Position numbers and translations under genes: made by a program
In this document: in pieces, positions 9,654 to 19,199 of the stretch
Position numbering within the stretch: the first letter of the stretch is position 1
Layout: the number at the start of each line of letters is the position of its first letter
Assembly: GCF_031198435.1 (NCBI RefSeq)
Contig: NZ_CP133548.1
Coordinates: 2,886,001-2,950,000, forward strand
Source of the DNA: Pleionea litopenaei
GTDB taxonomy: Bacteria; Pseudomonadota; Gammaproteobacteria; Enterobacterales; Kangiellaceae
Direction of reading: 5' to 3'
Length of the DNA stretch: 64,000 nucleotides
Notes under the pieces: generated by a model
Told to the model about the DNA's origin: nothing
The model's input: the letters and a program-made list of their open reading frames with translations, nothing else
Database searches by the model: none

Positions 9654-9791
9654 ATGAATCGATATTTTATCCGAACTATACAAGTAATTGTCTTGCTGGC
9701 GCTCGTTGGATGCGGCCAGAAAGGACCTTTGAAGCCTGCAGAAGACAATCAAATGGAACAACAGCCACTGGAAATAAGCAATGCTAATTAG
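9654..9791 (+). CDS. lptM: LptM (YifL)-type small lipoprotein
   Basis: A 45-codon ORF starts at the ATG at 9654: [10 protein letters not shown], a hydrophobic segment, then the lipobox LVGC with the lipidated Cys20 followed by GQKGPL. The short lipobox-CGQKGPL pattern immediately before dapF is characteristic of LptM/YifL, which in E. coli associates with the LptD outer-membrane LPS translocon and assists its disulfide maturation. The ORF overlaps the dapF start by 11 bp, which suggests coupled translation. Length, lipobox and position all agree. Confidence 0.85.
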   Translation: MNRYFIRTIQVIVLLALVGCGQKGPLKPAEDNQMEQQPLEISNAN

Positions 9792-10611
9792 TTTTGCAAA
9801 GATGCAAGGGTTGGGTAATGACTTTATGGTGGTCGACACCATTTCTCAGCCTGTGTTCTTCAATGAGTCTCAAATAAAGAAACTGTCTGACCGCCACTTC
9901 GGAATTGGTTTTGACCAACTGTTGTTGGTGGAGCCTCCACAGCAACCCAATACCGATTTTCATTATCGAATCTTTAATGCCGACGGTAAAGAAGTGGAAC
10001 AATGTGGCAATGGTGCTCGGTGCCTAGCTAGGTTTGTTAAAATTATGGGACTTACGTGGAAATACAAGTTACGAATTAGCACGTTAAAAGGTGTGATTTC
10101 TGCAAGAATGCATAAAGACGGTAATGTCACTGTTGATATGGGCGTTCCTAATTTTGAACCTGATAGAATTCCCCTTCGTTATGCGAACCGAGAGCTGAAT
10201 TATGCGGTTGATGTTGACGGTATTAAATATTCCGTTGGCGCTGTCTCAATGGGCAATCCACATTGTGTACTAGAAGTTGACGACATAGAGCAGGCGCCGG
10301 TTGAACGCGTCGGCCCGGCAATTGGACAGCATCATTTGTTTCCTCAACAGGTCAATGTTGGTTTTATGCAAATCTTGTCGGATCGAGAAATTTCGTTACG
10401 TGTTTTTGAGCGAGGTGTGGGTGAGACGATGGCCTGTGGAAGTGGCGCGTGTGCGGCGGTGGCTATCGGTCAACTTCAGCAACGTTTAGGCTCTAAGGTA
10501 AAAGTTCACTTACCAGGAGGGGACTTAACGATTGATTGGGACGGTGAAGGGCAGCCATTGCTAATGACTGGTCCCGCAGAATTTGTTTTTGAAGGACAAA
10601 TAGAAATATGA
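9781..10611 (+). CDS. dapF: Diaminopimelate epimerase
   Basis: DapF interconverts LL- and meso-diaminopimelate for lysine and peptidoglycan synthesis. The 276-aa protein has both catalytic cysteines in conserved context: C75 in EQCGNGARC and C219 in MACGSGAC. The N-terminus [15 protein letters not shown] is diagnostic. The start lies inside lptM, and the stop overlaps the DUF484 start by 4 bp (ATGA), making lptM-dapF-DUF484-xerC-yigB one compact operon as in enterics. Confidence 0.97.
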   Translation: MLISFAKMQGLGNDFMVVDTISQPVFFNESQIKKLSDRHFGIGFDQLLLVEPPQQPNTDFHYRIFNADGKEVEQCGNGARCLARFVKIMGLTWKYKLRISTLKGVISARMHKDGNVTVDMGVPNFEPDRIPLRYANRELNYAVDVDGIKYSVGAVSMGNPHCVLEVDDIEQAPVERVGPAIGQHHLFPQQVNVGFMQILSDREISLRVFERGVGETMACGSGACAAVAIGQLQQRLGSKVKVHLPGGDLTIDWDGEGQPLLMTGPAEFVFEGQIEI

Positions 10612-11288
10612 CGGCAGAAAAAAGCGCAACGTTTACAGAACAACAGGTTTTCGATTTTCTAGCGGAAAACCCAGATTTCTTAGAGCGTCATCCTCGGTTA
10701 CTCTCTCATTTGTCGATAAGCCATCAAGTAGAAGGTGGCGTTTCATTAGTTGAGCGTCAGGTAAAAGTCTTGCGAGAGAAAAATCGTGAGTTGCAAGGTA
10801 AACTCATTGAGATGCTGAGTGCCGCTCAGTCGAATGAAGCATTGTTAATTAAATGCATTCGTTTGGTATTGTGCCTAATTGATTGTCAAAGCCTTGAGCA
10901 ATTAACCAACACTCTCAATGATTTGCTAAAAAGAGAGTTTGATTTAGATGCCATATCCATTAATTTGGGCGGGCACTGGCCAAGAACTGACAATGTTCGA
11001 GTTTATAAAGATGTCACTAAACTGCACAATGAACTCGACTGTCATTTTCCTGATGACGAGCCTGTTTGCGGTCGGTTGGATAGAAAAACTCGCGAAGTAC
11101 TTTTTGCAAATACCGGCGTACAAAATGGTTCTGTTGCGCTCATGCCTTTAGGGAAACACGGACAGTTAGGTGTCATTGCGCTCTTCAGCGATGATCAAAC
11201 CCGATTTTCTCCTGAAATGGGAGATTTGTTTTTGCAACTTATTTCGTCAGTGACCAGTCAAATGCTTTTGAGATTCAAAGACTTTTAA
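10608..11288 (+). CDS. DUF484 (YigA-like) GAF-fold protein
   Basis: The 226-aa protein belongs to the DUF484 family that sits between dapF and xerC in many Gammaproteobacteria. The N-terminal [18 protein letters not shown] and the following [18 protein letters not shown] (coiled coil, about residues 45-70) are family hallmarks. The C-terminal part (about 85-226) is a GAF-like sensory fold ending in [13 protein letters not shown]. Function is not established. It overlaps dapF by 4 bp, and xerC starts 1 bp after its stop. Confidence 0.88.
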   Translation: MTAEKSATFTEQQVFDFLAENPDFLERHPRLLSHLSISHQVEGGVSLVERQVKVLREKNRELQGKLIEMLSAAQSNEALLIKCIRLVLCLIDCQSLEQLTNTLNDLLKREFDLDAISINLGGHWPRTDNVRVYKDVTKLHNELDCHFPDDEPVCGRLDRKTREVLFANTGVQNGSVALMPLGKHGQLGVIALFSDDQTRFSPEMGDLFLQLISSVTSQMLLRFKDF

Positions 11289-11289
11289 A

Positions 11290-12186
11290 ATGTTTCTGAG
11301 TCAAGCGTGTGATAAGTTCTTAAAGTTTATTACCAATGAAAGACAACTGTCTAAACATACTCGAGACAGTTACGCAGCAACGATTTCTGACTTTATTCTG
11401 TTTTTCGAAGAACGCCATCTTGTTCAAGTCAACCAAATTAGCGGTCACAGTATTCGTCAATATTTGGCGGATATGCGCCGAAAAGGGTTGAGTCCGACCA
11501 GCATGTCACAAAGACTTTCTGCATTGCGAAGTTGCTTCAATTATTTGGCGCAAAACCGCTTGATTGATATTAACCCGGTTAAGGGAATTCGCGCACCTAA
11601 GTCAGCGAAATTATTACCGAAAACACTAGAGGTTGATGATGTAACAAGTTTGTTAGATAAGATGCCAGACGATAACTTTCTAGCGGCTCGTGATAAAGCA
11701 ATTATGGAGTTATTTTATACCGCTGGCATTCGTTTAAGTGAACTACAAGCGATACAGCTGCATGATTTGAACCTATCTGATCAACAGTTGCGAGTGATTG
11801 GTAAAGGTAATAAAACCAGAATCGTACCTTTAGGCCGTAAGGCATGTGATGCTATTGAGCACTGGTTTAGCTTCCGTAACTTTGTAGTTGAAGATAATGC
11901 ATCTTTATTTGTGACAGAAAAAGGAGCGACTTTAAAGCATCGTAGTATTCAAGCTAGATTAGAATATTGGGGAAAATATTTGGGGGTAAGCAGTCGTTTA
12001 CATCCACACAAACTTCGACATTCGTGTGCCTCCCATTTCTTAGAGTCTTCTTCAGATTTAAGAGCTGTCCAAGAGTTATTGGGGCATGCAGATCTTTCGA
12101 CAACGCAAGTTTACACACATTTAGATTTTCAACATCTAGCGAAAGTCTATGACGCAGCGCATCCCAGAGCCAAGAAAAAGTCTTGA
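11290..12186 (+). CDS. xerC: Site-specific tyrosine recombinase XerC
   Basis: XerC acts with XerD at dif to resolve chromosome dimers. The 298-aa protein has the N-terminal SAM-like core-binding domain (residues 1-95) and the catalytic domain with a full set of residues: R148 (AGIRLSEL), K172 (GKGNK), H240 and R243 (HKLRHSCASHF), H266 (LLGHADL) and nucleophile Y275 (TQVYTHL). Length and position after dapF-DUF484 support XerC over XerD or a phage integrase. Its stop overlaps the next start (TGATG). Confidence 0.95.
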   Translation: MFLSQACDKFLKFITNERQLSKHTRDSYAATISDFILFFEERHLVQVNQISGHSIRQYLADMRRKGLSPTSMSQRLSALRSCFNYLAQNRLIDINPVKGIRAPKSAKLLPKTLEVDDVTSLLDKMPDDNFLAARDKAIMELFYTAGIRLSELQAIQLHDLNLSDQQLRVIGKGNKTRIVPLGRKACDAIEHWFSFRNFVVEDNASLFVTEKGATLKHRSIQARLEYWGKYLGVSSRLHPHKLRHSCASHFLESSSDLRAVQELLGHADLSTTQVYTHLDFQHLAKVYDAAHPRAKKKS

Positions 12187-12896
12187 TGAAATTTAGTAAC
12201 TTAATAGAAAACATAGAAATTATTGGCTTCGACTTGGACGATACACTCTGGAATAATCATCCAGTCATAAATGAAGCGGTCGACGAGCAGTTTCTATTCT
12301 TGTCAAAGTATCTTCCTAACTTTTCTCTCGAACATTTGAGACATAAATTTCAGATTATTGTTCAGCAACTGATTAGCAAAAACCCTATTGAATGCGAAGA
12401 TATGACTAACTTAAGGATGTCAGCATTGTCTGAGTTCTGTAACCAGTTTGAACTTGAGAGCCCTGTGGCAAAGCAGGCATTTGAAGCCTTTTATGTTAAA
12501 AGGCAAGCGGTCACTCTCTATCCGCAAACGAAACCTTTGTTAAGCCTTCTAAAGAAACACTTTACGGTCGTTGCAATCAGTAATGGAAATGTCGATTTAC
12601 ATCAAATAGGCATTGCGCATTTATTTGATTTGCACTGGCAAGCGGGACGTGATGGTCGAGCGAAACCTCACCCAGAAATGCTCCTTCGTTTAAAAGACGT
12701 CTTCAACGTGACGATGGATAATGTTTTATATGTCGGCGATAGCTATAAAAATGATCTAGGTGCAGCTAAAGCTGCTGGTTGTTACTCGGTGGTGATTCCG
12801 AGTGCTGTTGAACAACACGATGTAAGCTATGAAAGATTGATTACATTTGATGATTTACAACAGTTTTATGATGAATGTAAAAGGCAACTAGCCTGA
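12186..12896 (+). CDS. yigB: HAD-superfamily phosphatase, YigB-like
   Basis: The protein (236 aa from the ATG at 12186, which overlaps the xerC stop by one base) carries the HAD motif I FDLDDTLW with nucleophile and acid Asp, motif II VAISNGN, motif III Lys in GRAKPHPEM and motif IV VGDSYKNDLGAA. E. coli YigB, encoded at the same place after xerC, is a flavin phosphatase that also acts on 5-amino-6-ribitylamino-uracil phosphate. Substrate here is inferred from synteny only. Confidence 0.85.
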   Translation: MKFSNLIENIEIIGFDLDDTLWNNHPVINEAVDEQFLFLSKYLPNFSLEHLRHKFQIIVQQLISKNPIECEDMTNLRMSALSEFCNQFELESPVAKQAFEAFYVKRQAVTLYPQTKPLLSLLKKHFTVVAISNGNVDLHQIGIAHLFDLHWQAGRDGRAKPHPEMLLRLKDVFNVTMDNVLYVGDSYKNDLGAAKAAGCYSVVIPSAVEQHDVSYERLITFDDLQQFYDECKRQLA

Positions 12897-12900
12897 TACG

Positions 12901-12918
12901 GTCGCCATCCTTAGCGAC
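12901..12918. terminator. Possible weak hairpin between convergent genes
   Basis: GTCGC (12901-12905) pairs with GCGAC (12914-12918) around an 8-nt loop, in the 38-bp spacer between convergent yigB and a minus-strand gene. An AT-rich tract follows but no solid T-run, so termination is only plausible. Confidence 0.3.
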
Positions 12919-12934
12919 ATAATTTAATTTTGCC

Positions 12935-13405
12935 CTAATCGTCGATATCTGAAATTTTAAACTCGTCTTTTTTAATTAGCTCGTCAATTTTAGAATCGAG
13001 ATCTTTCTTAATTTCTGGTGTGCACATACCTTTGGGATATTGAGTTCTCACGAAATTGTCAGCTATGAACCCTCCGTACCTAACACCTTGTAAGAATGCA
13101 TTGAATTTAATTTCAACTTCTGCGGCAACTTTGTTGGCACTGTAATCGTTCACTTTTCCCAATTCTGCAAATCGCTTGATATTGGCGTGTAATTTTTGAT
13201 TAAAAGAAGTTGAGTTGGTATCTACCTCTAAATAACGTTCTAGCGCACATAATTCGATGAGTAAGTTAATGTTGAGCACATAGTTATAGCTCTCGATCAT
13301 GTAGCTATTGACGGTGTCGGCTAGCTCCGATTGCTCATTGGCTTTGCTGTTTGGAGCAGCAATCAAACCAAGCGCGATAACCAACCAATAAATTTTTATT
13401 TTCAC
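12935..13405 (-). CDS. Hypothetical exported protein
   Basis: The 156-aa product starts with a Sec signal peptide (MKIKIYWLVIALGLIAAPNSKA, cleavage probably after residue 22; shown here as a boundary only). The mature part is helical and charged, with two cysteines (in ELCALERYLE and KGMCTPEI) that could form a disulfide. I recognise no family. It stands alone, convergent with yigB, and probably acts in the periplasm. Confidence 0.65.
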   Translation of the reverse strand: MKIKIYWLVIALGLIAAPNSKANEQSELADTVNSYMIESYNYVLNINLLIELCALERYLEVDTNSTSFNQKLHANIKRFAELGKVNDYSANKVAAEVEIKFNAFLQGVRYGGFIADNFVRTQYPKGMCTPEIKKDLDSKIDELIKKDEFKISDIDD

Positions 13406-13483
13406 AGGAATACCCCCAAATGATGGTTTTCAATAAAATATAGTCTAACCCGTTCGCTTTGCCAATGCTTAAGCGAGCTCAAT

Positions 13484-14920
13484 TTAACGCACAAATAATC
13501 GGTAGATCAGTTTATGGATCCAGCGCCCATAAGGAGGAAATGCTAGTTTCGCTGAATTAAACCGTCCACGTTGAAAGACCGGCTTTGTCTTTGAAAAGGT
13601 TAAGAACCCTTCTTTTGCATGATAATGCCCCATTCCCGAAGGACCAATGCCACCAAATGGCAAATCGTCTTGAGCGACATGTGAGACCGTATCGTTGATG
13701 CAAACTCCTCCAGCATGCGTGTGTCGCAATACTTGACGCTGCAATTTTCGATTATAGGACATCAGGTACAGAGCTAGCGGCCTAGGTCGTTGCTGAATAA
13801 ATCGGATAGCGTCGGCGGTAGTTTGGTAACTGATGATGGGCAGTATTGGGCCAAATATTTCATGCTGCATCAAATTCAAGTTTTCAGGGGGATTAATCAC
13901 TAAGGTTAAAGGAATTTTTCGGGCAGAAGGCTCGAAACTCTCTGAGGCAGGATTAAAGCTGATTATGTCACAACCTGCTGATTCTGCTTCGCCTAACCAA
14001 GCTTTTAGCCGCCCATATTGAGCTCCATTGATGATCGCTGAATAATCGGGGTTGTTCGCGACGGTTGGATAAAGTTTTTGAAATTGATTTTCAAGCAACT
14101 CAACGAGTTCGGCTAACTTCGAATCTGGACACAGGACGTAGTCAGGAGCAACGCACGTTTGGCCAGCGTTGAGGCATTTGCCGTAAAGCATTCGTTCAAC
14201 CGCTACTTCTAAGCGAATGTCTTCGCCAATCAGTACTGGCGATTTGCCACCTAGCTCTAGAGTGACAGGCGTTAAATTGTTGGCTGCCGCGCGCATCACA
14301 TGTTTTCCGACGTCGGTTGAGCCGGTGAATAGTAGGTGATCAAACGGCAATGAAGAAAATCCAGCCGCTATGTTGGCATCACCTTCAATCACCGCGACTT
14401 CGGTTTGATCGAATACTTCTTCAATGATTTCTCGAATGATTCGGTTGGTGTAAGGGGTATATTCCGATAACTTGATCATCACTCGATTGCCAGCGGCGAT
14501 TGCCGCAACCAGAGGACCGAGTGCTAAAAAGATCGGGTAATTCCAGGGCACGACTATCCCGACAACACCCAGTGGTTGGTATTCGATCCAGGCTCGTGCG
14601 GGTTGAAACATCAAACCAACATGTCGCTTTTGTGGTTTCATCCAGCGACCAAGGTTTTTCATATAGTACCGCACGCTCATGAGCGTTGGGAGTATGTCGG
14701 CCAGCAGTGAATCGTCTTCAGAGCGGTGTGAATAGTCGGCACTCAAGCTTTTTAAAAGACGAACTTTGTTTTTTACGATGCTCCTGCGGAGCGCTTTAAG
14801 CATGTCTTTTCGCTCAGTACGTGCAGGATATGGATGGGCCCTGTAAGCGTGTTGTTGTTGCTCGAAAATGTCTTGCATAAACACTTTGCTATCATTATGT
14901 TGAAATTCTTGAGCGCTCAT
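13484..14920 (-). CDS. Aldehyde dehydrogenase, coniferyl-aldehyde dehydrogenase type
   Basis: The 478-aa NAD(P)-dependent aldehyde dehydrogenase oxidises an aldehyde to the acid. It has the GVVGIVVPWNYP and GSTDVGKHV cofactor motifs, the general base Glu in TLELGGKSP, the nucleophile Cys in NAGQTCVAPDYVL, and HEIFGPILP. The short N-terminus and C-terminal FGGIGPSGMGHYHAKEGF resemble the coniferyl-aldehyde dehydrogenase/membrane-associated ALDH group rather than betaine ALDH. The C-terminus ends with a basic, hydrophobic tail that could touch the membrane. It follows a 2-hydroxyacid dehydrogenase by 13 bp in the same operon. The physiological aldehyde is unknown. Confidence 0.88.
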   Translation of the reverse strand: MSAQEFQHNDSKVFMQDIFEQQQHAYRAHPYPARTERKDMLKALRRSIVKNKVRLLKSLSADYSHRSEDDSLLADILPTLMSVRYYMKNLGRWMKPQKRHVGLMFQPARAWIEYQPLGVVGIVVPWNYPIFLALGPLVAAIAAGNRVMIKLSEYTPYTNRIIREIIEEVFDQTEVAVIEGDANIAAGFSSLPFDHLLFTGSTDVGKHVMRAAANNLTPVTLELGGKSPVLIGEDIRLEVAVERMLYGKCLNAGQTCVAPDYVLCPDSKLAELVELLENQFQKLYPTVANNPDYSAIINGAQYGRLKAWLGEAESAGCDIISFNPASESFEPSARKIPLTLVINPPENLNLMQHEIFGPILPIISYQTTADAIRFIQQRPRPLALYLMSYNRKLQRQVLRHTHAGGVCINDTVSHVAQDDLPFGGIGPSGMGHYHAKEGFLTFSKTKPVFQRGRFNSAKLAFPPYGRWIHKLIYRLFVR

Positions 14921-14933
14921 TCACATGTCTCTT

Positions 14934-15929
14934 TTAAACGATAATGTTACGTGGTTTTGAGTGGATAAAGCCATCAATATTCTTCGCCAACTCGTTCACT
15001 AACGTTTGCCTTGCTTCGATACTCGCCCACCCAATATGCGGAGTAATAACGACATTGGGTGCACTAAGAAGCGGATTATCATGACTTGGTGGTTCAGTCG
15101 ACAATACATCACAGCCTAGTCCAGCTAGTGTACCATTATGTAAAGCTTCTGCCACGGCGTCCTCATCAAGCAGTCCACCGCGAGCGGTATTGATGAGCAA
15201 CGCACCTGGTTTGAGTTTATCGATAAATGCTTGATTGACGAGTTTGCTGGTCTCATCGGTGAGCGGGCAATGCAAGCTCACGAAATCACTGATCGAGAGA
15301 GCCTGCTCTAGCGGAGTGTAGCCATCTTTTAAGTCGCGCTCTGGGAGTTGCGCTAATACTATTTTTAAACCGAATGCTTGTGCTACCTTGGACACCGCTT
15401 TGCCTATCGTACCATGACCGATAATCGTCATGGTTTTACCTTCGAGCTGAGAAAAGCCTTTTGGCAACATGACAAACTCAGGATGATTTTGCCATCCTTT
15501 CTCGATCAGCATTGTTTGAACCGCACCATAGTGGTTATTTAATTGCAATAACAGTTGAAAGCAAATTTGCACCACACTTTGAGTTGAGTATCCTGCTACA
15601 TTACACACGCTTATGTTTCGTTCTTTGGCAGCAAGAATGTCGATATTGTTGTAGCCAGTCGCTGCGACGCAAATCAACTCTAGCTGAGGAAGTTGATCCA
15701 TTAACTCGGCATTTATCACAACCTTATTAGTAATGATGTGTTGTGCATTTCGGCAACGATCTAAACGCTGTTTTGAGTCGGTCTGGTTAAATAAAATCAA
15801 GCTTTCACAACAATGAGCCAGTCGGCTGATATCGATATCAAAATGCTTTGGTGATAATTGCTCTGACTGATCACTGCGTAATTGGATCGGAGAGAGTGTG
15901 CCTGCGTCGAGAAAAACGGTGTTCATCAT
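14934..15929 (-). CDS. D-2-hydroxyacid dehydrogenase (glycerate dehydrogenase-like)
   Basis: The 331-aa protein has the D-isomer 2-hydroxyacid dehydrogenase fold: substrate domain motif VAATGYNNIDI, NAD-binding GHGTIGKAVSKVA, the Arg region INTARGGLLDEDA, and the catalytic His in TPHIGWAS. The sequence NVAGYSTQSVVQ resembles HprA-type glycerate/hydroxypyruvate reductases. Two adjacent ATGs occur (15929 and 15926); the first overlaps the stop of the upstream hydratase-like gene by one base. Together with the ALDH it suggests a small catabolic operon for 2-oxo or 2-hydroxy acids. Confidence 0.87.
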   Translation of the reverse strand: MMNTVFLDAGTLSPIQLRSDQSEQLSPKHFDIDISRLAHCCESLILFNQTDSKQRLDRCRNAQHIITNKVVINAELMDQLPQLELICVAATGYNNIDILAAKERNISVCNVAGYSTQSVVQICFQLLLQLNNHYGAVQTMLIEKGWQNHPEFVMLPKGFSQLEGKTMTIIGHGTIGKAVSKVAQAFGLKIVLAQLPERDLKDGYTPLEQALSISDFVSLHCPLTDETSKLVNQAFIDKLKPGALLINTARGGLLDEDAVAEALHNGTLAGLGCDVLSTEPPSHDNPLLSAPNVVITPHIGWASIEARQTLVNELAKNIDGFIHSKPRNIIV

Positions 15930-16855
15930 TAGCGTGTTATCGTAAATTCTAAGGATTTAAGAGGGCCAAATTGCGCCGTGTAGTCGCCTGGCAAAGCGGG
16001 GATCATTTGCCCTAATGCACCAGTGATTAATATGTGATCAGGGGTAATCTGGTAACCCTGCTCGATGCTGTGATTGATCAAAAACATTAAGGCATGCCAT
16101 TGATTGTCCAGAGCATCGGTAGCCTTCCCCTGGTTGACTATCTTGCCTTGTCCCTGTTTATTTTTGACGGTTAATGAAACCGCCAAAGCGTTGATATCAG
16201 TGAGAGCAGGACTGGTTCCTAGCTGATTTAAAGGTGTTGGTGGGCCCACAATATAAGCTGCCGAGCCGAGGTTACTGGCAATAAGATCAGTGCCCGTTGC
16301 TGGCTTTTCTTTGGCAAAGCCGATATCAGGGAGCTCGATAACTGGATGTATGGCAGACGTTAATGCCTTTAATTGGTCAATCGACTCAACTTTCTTTGTC
16401 AGTGTTTGGTTAACGGAGAATCCTAACTCGGTTTCAATCATCAGTTTTCGATAATCGCTAAGCGATACGCTGCTGTTGTTCGTTTTAGAACCAGACTGTA
16501 AAAGAACACCCGCAAGAGCCTGCTCGACGCCAAACTTATGTTGACCGGCTTTTGAAGTGAGACCTGCTTTAAATCCCTTCAGTTTATCTTTCGTTAAGCG
16601 CAAAGAAACATAGGCTCTTTGCAGTTGATAAGGGTCGCCTAACTGGGATTGCTCGATGCTTAACAGAGGAATCGGTAGGTTCTGCTGCCAAGCCGTGTAG
16701 TAGTTAATTGAGATAACGTCGACGGGTTTGCGTTTGGCTTCTTTAATTTCGGCTTCAGGCGGGGAGACATTAGTTGCAGAGGCGATATTGACGATCGTAC
16801 TCAACCAAATGATAGCCAATAACTTATTGAAAATAGGCTGTTTAGCCACGTGCAC
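15929..16855 (-). CDS. Exported 2-keto-4-pentenoate hydratase-like protein
   Basis: The 308-aa protein resembles the MhpD/FAH-fold hydratase family in its body: QLGDPYQLQRAYVSL, ETELGFSV, HPVIELPDIGF and LIASNLGSAAYIVG all match the usual hydratase frame. The ELGF segment corresponds to the metal-binding acidic region. Unlike ordinary cytoplasmic hydratases it begins with a hydrophobic signal-like segment (about residues 9-27, ending in ASA), so export to the periplasm is likely. It is the first gene of an operon with a 2-hydroxyacid dehydrogenase and an ALDH. Substrate is unknown. Confidence 0.75.
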   Translation of the reverse strand: MHVAKQPIFNKLLAIIWLSTIVNIASATNVSPPEAEIKEAKRKPVDVISINYYTAWQQNLPIPLLSIEQSQLGDPYQLQRAYVSLRLTKDKLKGFKAGLTSKAGQHKFGVEQALAGVLLQSGSKTNNSSVSLSDYRKLMIETELGFSVNQTLTKKVESIDQLKALTSAIHPVIELPDIGFAKEKPATGTDLIASNLGSAAYIVGPPTPLNQLGTSPALTDINALAVSLTVKNKQGQGKIVNQGKATDALDNQWHALMFLINHSIEQGYQITPDHILITGALGQMIPALPGDYTAQFGPLKSLEFTITR

Positions 16856-16988
16856 TCCTTTTCGAAAAGCGTTGAGTTCGCAGAAATTGAAATACGAAAG
16901 TGGTCATTGCATAACTTATGCCCTATAGATTAAACGGAAATGCAATGAAAGTCTGCATGCTACTCATTTAAGTGGTAGAATTGCGACC

Positions 16989-19187
16989 ATGAACACACAT
17001 CCTATTTTACAATCTTTGAATGACGCGCAGTCTGAAGCGGTCACTTGTGACGCTCCAGCTTTGTTGGTTTTAGCCGGTGCCGGTTCAGGTAAAACTCGAG
17101 TGCTCGTGCATCGTATTGCTTGGTTAATCAGTGAATGTGGTTTGTCTCCGCATGCTATCTTAGCGGTGACATTTACCAATAAAGCAGCCCATGAAATGCG
17201 CTCTCGAATAGAAGACTTGTTGGGTCGACCTGCCAATACGATGTGGGTCGGAACCTTTCATGGTCTTGCTCACCGTTTGCTTAGAGCTCATGCTCGCGAT
17301 GCGGGTCTCGATGAGCACTTTCAAATTCTCGATAGTGATGATCAACTAAGAATCGTCAAACGCGTCGTTAAAGAGCTCGGGTTAGATGACAATGAATGGC
17401 CACCAAAGCAAGCTCAGTGGTTTATTAACAGCCAAAAAGACGATGGCCTTAGAGCACATCAAATAAAACACGATGGTGACTTATTTATCGCCACCATGAC
17501 ATCTATTTACTCTCATTATGAACAAGCTTGCCAACAAGGTTCGTTAGTTGATTTTGCTGAATTATTGTTACGAGCGTTTGAGTTACTGAGAGACAACCAA
17601 GCCATCCGAGAACACTATCAAGCTCGTTTTTGTCATTTATTGGTCGATGAATTTCAAGACACAAACGCGATTCAATATCAGTGGATACAGTTACTCACTG
17701 GCAAGCAAACGGCTGTGACCATTGTTGGGGATGATGACCAATCAATCTACGGATGGCGAGGGGCGCGAATAGAAAATATCCACCGTTTTCAACACGACTA
17801 TTCCGACAGTGAAACGATTCGTCTCGAGCAAAACTATCGCTCGACCGCAACCATATTGCAGGCAGCGAATGCTGTTATTGCAAATAATCCTGAGCGGCTA
17901 GGTAAGAACCTTTGGACGAGTGGCGATCAAGGCGAGCCGATATCGTTATACGCAGCATTTAATGAGCAGGAGGAAGCTCGTTTTATAGCCTCGCGAATTG
18001 AAGATTATGTGAACCAAGGAAATAATTATTCCGAATGCGCCATTTTATATCGATCAAATGCGCAATCACGTGTGCTCGAAGAAGCTCTTTTGCAGCGCGG
18101 TATGCCGTATCGAATATACGGTGGCCTACGCTTTTTCGAGCGCGCGGAGATTAAAGACACGCTCGCCTATTGTCGATTGATTGCAAATCGTAATGACGAT
18201 GCTGCCTTTGAGCGTGTGGTGAATACGCCAACACGAGGTTTGGGTCAGAAATCGATTGAAATCGTTCGAGATATCGCACGCAGCCGACAAATTTCTATGT
18301 GGCAAGCCGCCTTTGTCGTGCAACAAGAAAATTTACTACCCTCACGGGCTCGCAGTGGATTAGAAACCTTTCAAAGCTTGATTCAAAACATCGATAATGA
18401 AACACAGTCTTATGACCTTCATCAGCAAATCGATTTTGTCATTGAAGCCAGCGGTTTGCTCGAAATGTATCTGAAAGAGAAGGGTGAGAAAGGATTGGCT
18501 CGTAAAGAGAATTTGCAAGAATTAGTGTCTGCTGCTCGTGAGTTTGATGTTGATGAAATGGGCTATGCCAGCGATAACATTGGTGAGATTGAAGTAGAAG
18601 AAGAGATTCAGCCTTTGGTTGCATTTTTGTCTCATGCGTCACTGGAAGCAGGTGACACTCAGGCTGAGAAATATGAAGATTCTGTTCAATTAATGACACT
18701 CCACTCCGCAAAAGGTTTAGAGTTTCCGGTGGTGTTTTTAGCTGGTATGGAAGAAAAACTTTTTCCTCATCAAATGTCATTAGAAGACAATGATGGCTTG
18801 GCTGAAGAACGACGGCTTTGTTATGTCGGTATAACCCGAGCAATGAAAAAGCTCTATCTCTTGCATGCTGAGAAACGTCGTCTTTGGGGAAAAGAAACTT
18901 ACCCCTCTATTTCCCGATTTATTAAAGAAATTCCCAGTCAATTGATTGAAGAAACGCGGATAAATGCGACCGTCAACAAACCAATGTTCTCGACAAGTAC
19001 CTTGCGCGATAGTGATCATAATGAACATGGATATAAACTTGGACAGATGGTAGAGCACCCTAAATTTGGTCGAGGTATCATTTTAAATTTTGAAGGAAGT
19101 GGTCCCCAGGGGATGATTCAAATTAACTTTGAAGACGTCGGTGTTAAGCAGCTTATGTTGTCTTATGCTAAGTTAACACCGGTCTAA
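16989..19187 (+). CDS. uvrD: DNA helicase II (UvrD)
   Basis: UvrD is the 3'-5' SF1 helicase of nucleotide excision and mismatch repair. The 732-aa protein has Walker A AGAGSGKTRVL, motif Ia TFTNKAAHEM, Walker B LLVDEFQDTN, motif III GDDDQSIYGWRGA, motif IV LEQNYRS, motif V LMTLHSAKGLEFPVV and motif VI EERRLCYVGITRA. Length matches E. coli UvrD (720 aa), and the C-terminal FGRGIILNFEGSG is the Tudor-like domain that binds RNA polymerase. It is monocistronic. I see no LexA-type CTGT-N8-ACAG box in the spacer upstream. Confidence 0.96.
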   Translation: MNTHPILQSLNDAQSEAVTCDAPALLVLAGAGSGKTRVLVHRIAWLISECGLSPHAILAVTFTNKAAHEMRSRIEDLLGRPANTMWVGTFHGLAHRLLRAHARDAGLDEHFQILDSDDQLRIVKRVVKELGLDDNEWPPKQAQWFINSQKDDGLRAHQIKHDGDLFIATMTSIYSHYEQACQQGSLVDFAELLLRAFELLRDNQAIREHYQARFCHLLVDEFQDTNAIQYQWIQLLTGKQTAVTIVGDDDQSIYGWRGARIENIHRFQHDYSDSETIRLEQNYRSTATILQAANAVIANNPERLGKNLWTSGDQGEPISLYAAFNEQEEARFIASRIEDYVNQGNNYSECAILYRSNAQSRVLEEALLQRGMPYRIYGGLRFFERAEIKDTLAYCRLIANRNDDAAFERVVNTPTRGLGQKSIEIVRDIARSRQISMWQAAFVVQQENLLPSRARSGLETFQSLIQNIDNETQSYDLHQQIDFVIEASGLLEMYLKEKGEKGLARKENLQELVSAAREFDVDEMGYASDNIGEIEVEEEIQPLVAFLSHASLEAGDTQAEKYEDSVQLMTLHSAKGLEFPVVFLAGMEEKLFPHQMSLEDNDGLAEERRLCYVGITRAMKKLYLLHAEKRRLWGKETYPSISRFIKEIPSQLIEETRINATVNKPMFSTSTLRDSDHNEHGYKLGQMVEHPKFGRGIILNFEGSGPQGMIQINFEDVGVKQLMLSYAKLTPV

Positions 19188-19199
19188 TTACTTCTGAGT

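Noticed and set aside
9605-9787. Sixty-residue plus-strand ORF before dapF
   Set aside because: It is an out-of-frame shadow of lptM with no family features and no good ribosome-binding site.
18439-18843. 134-residue minus-strand ORF inside uvrD
   Set aside because: It is antisense to conserved helicase motifs of uvrD and has a non-protein-like composition.
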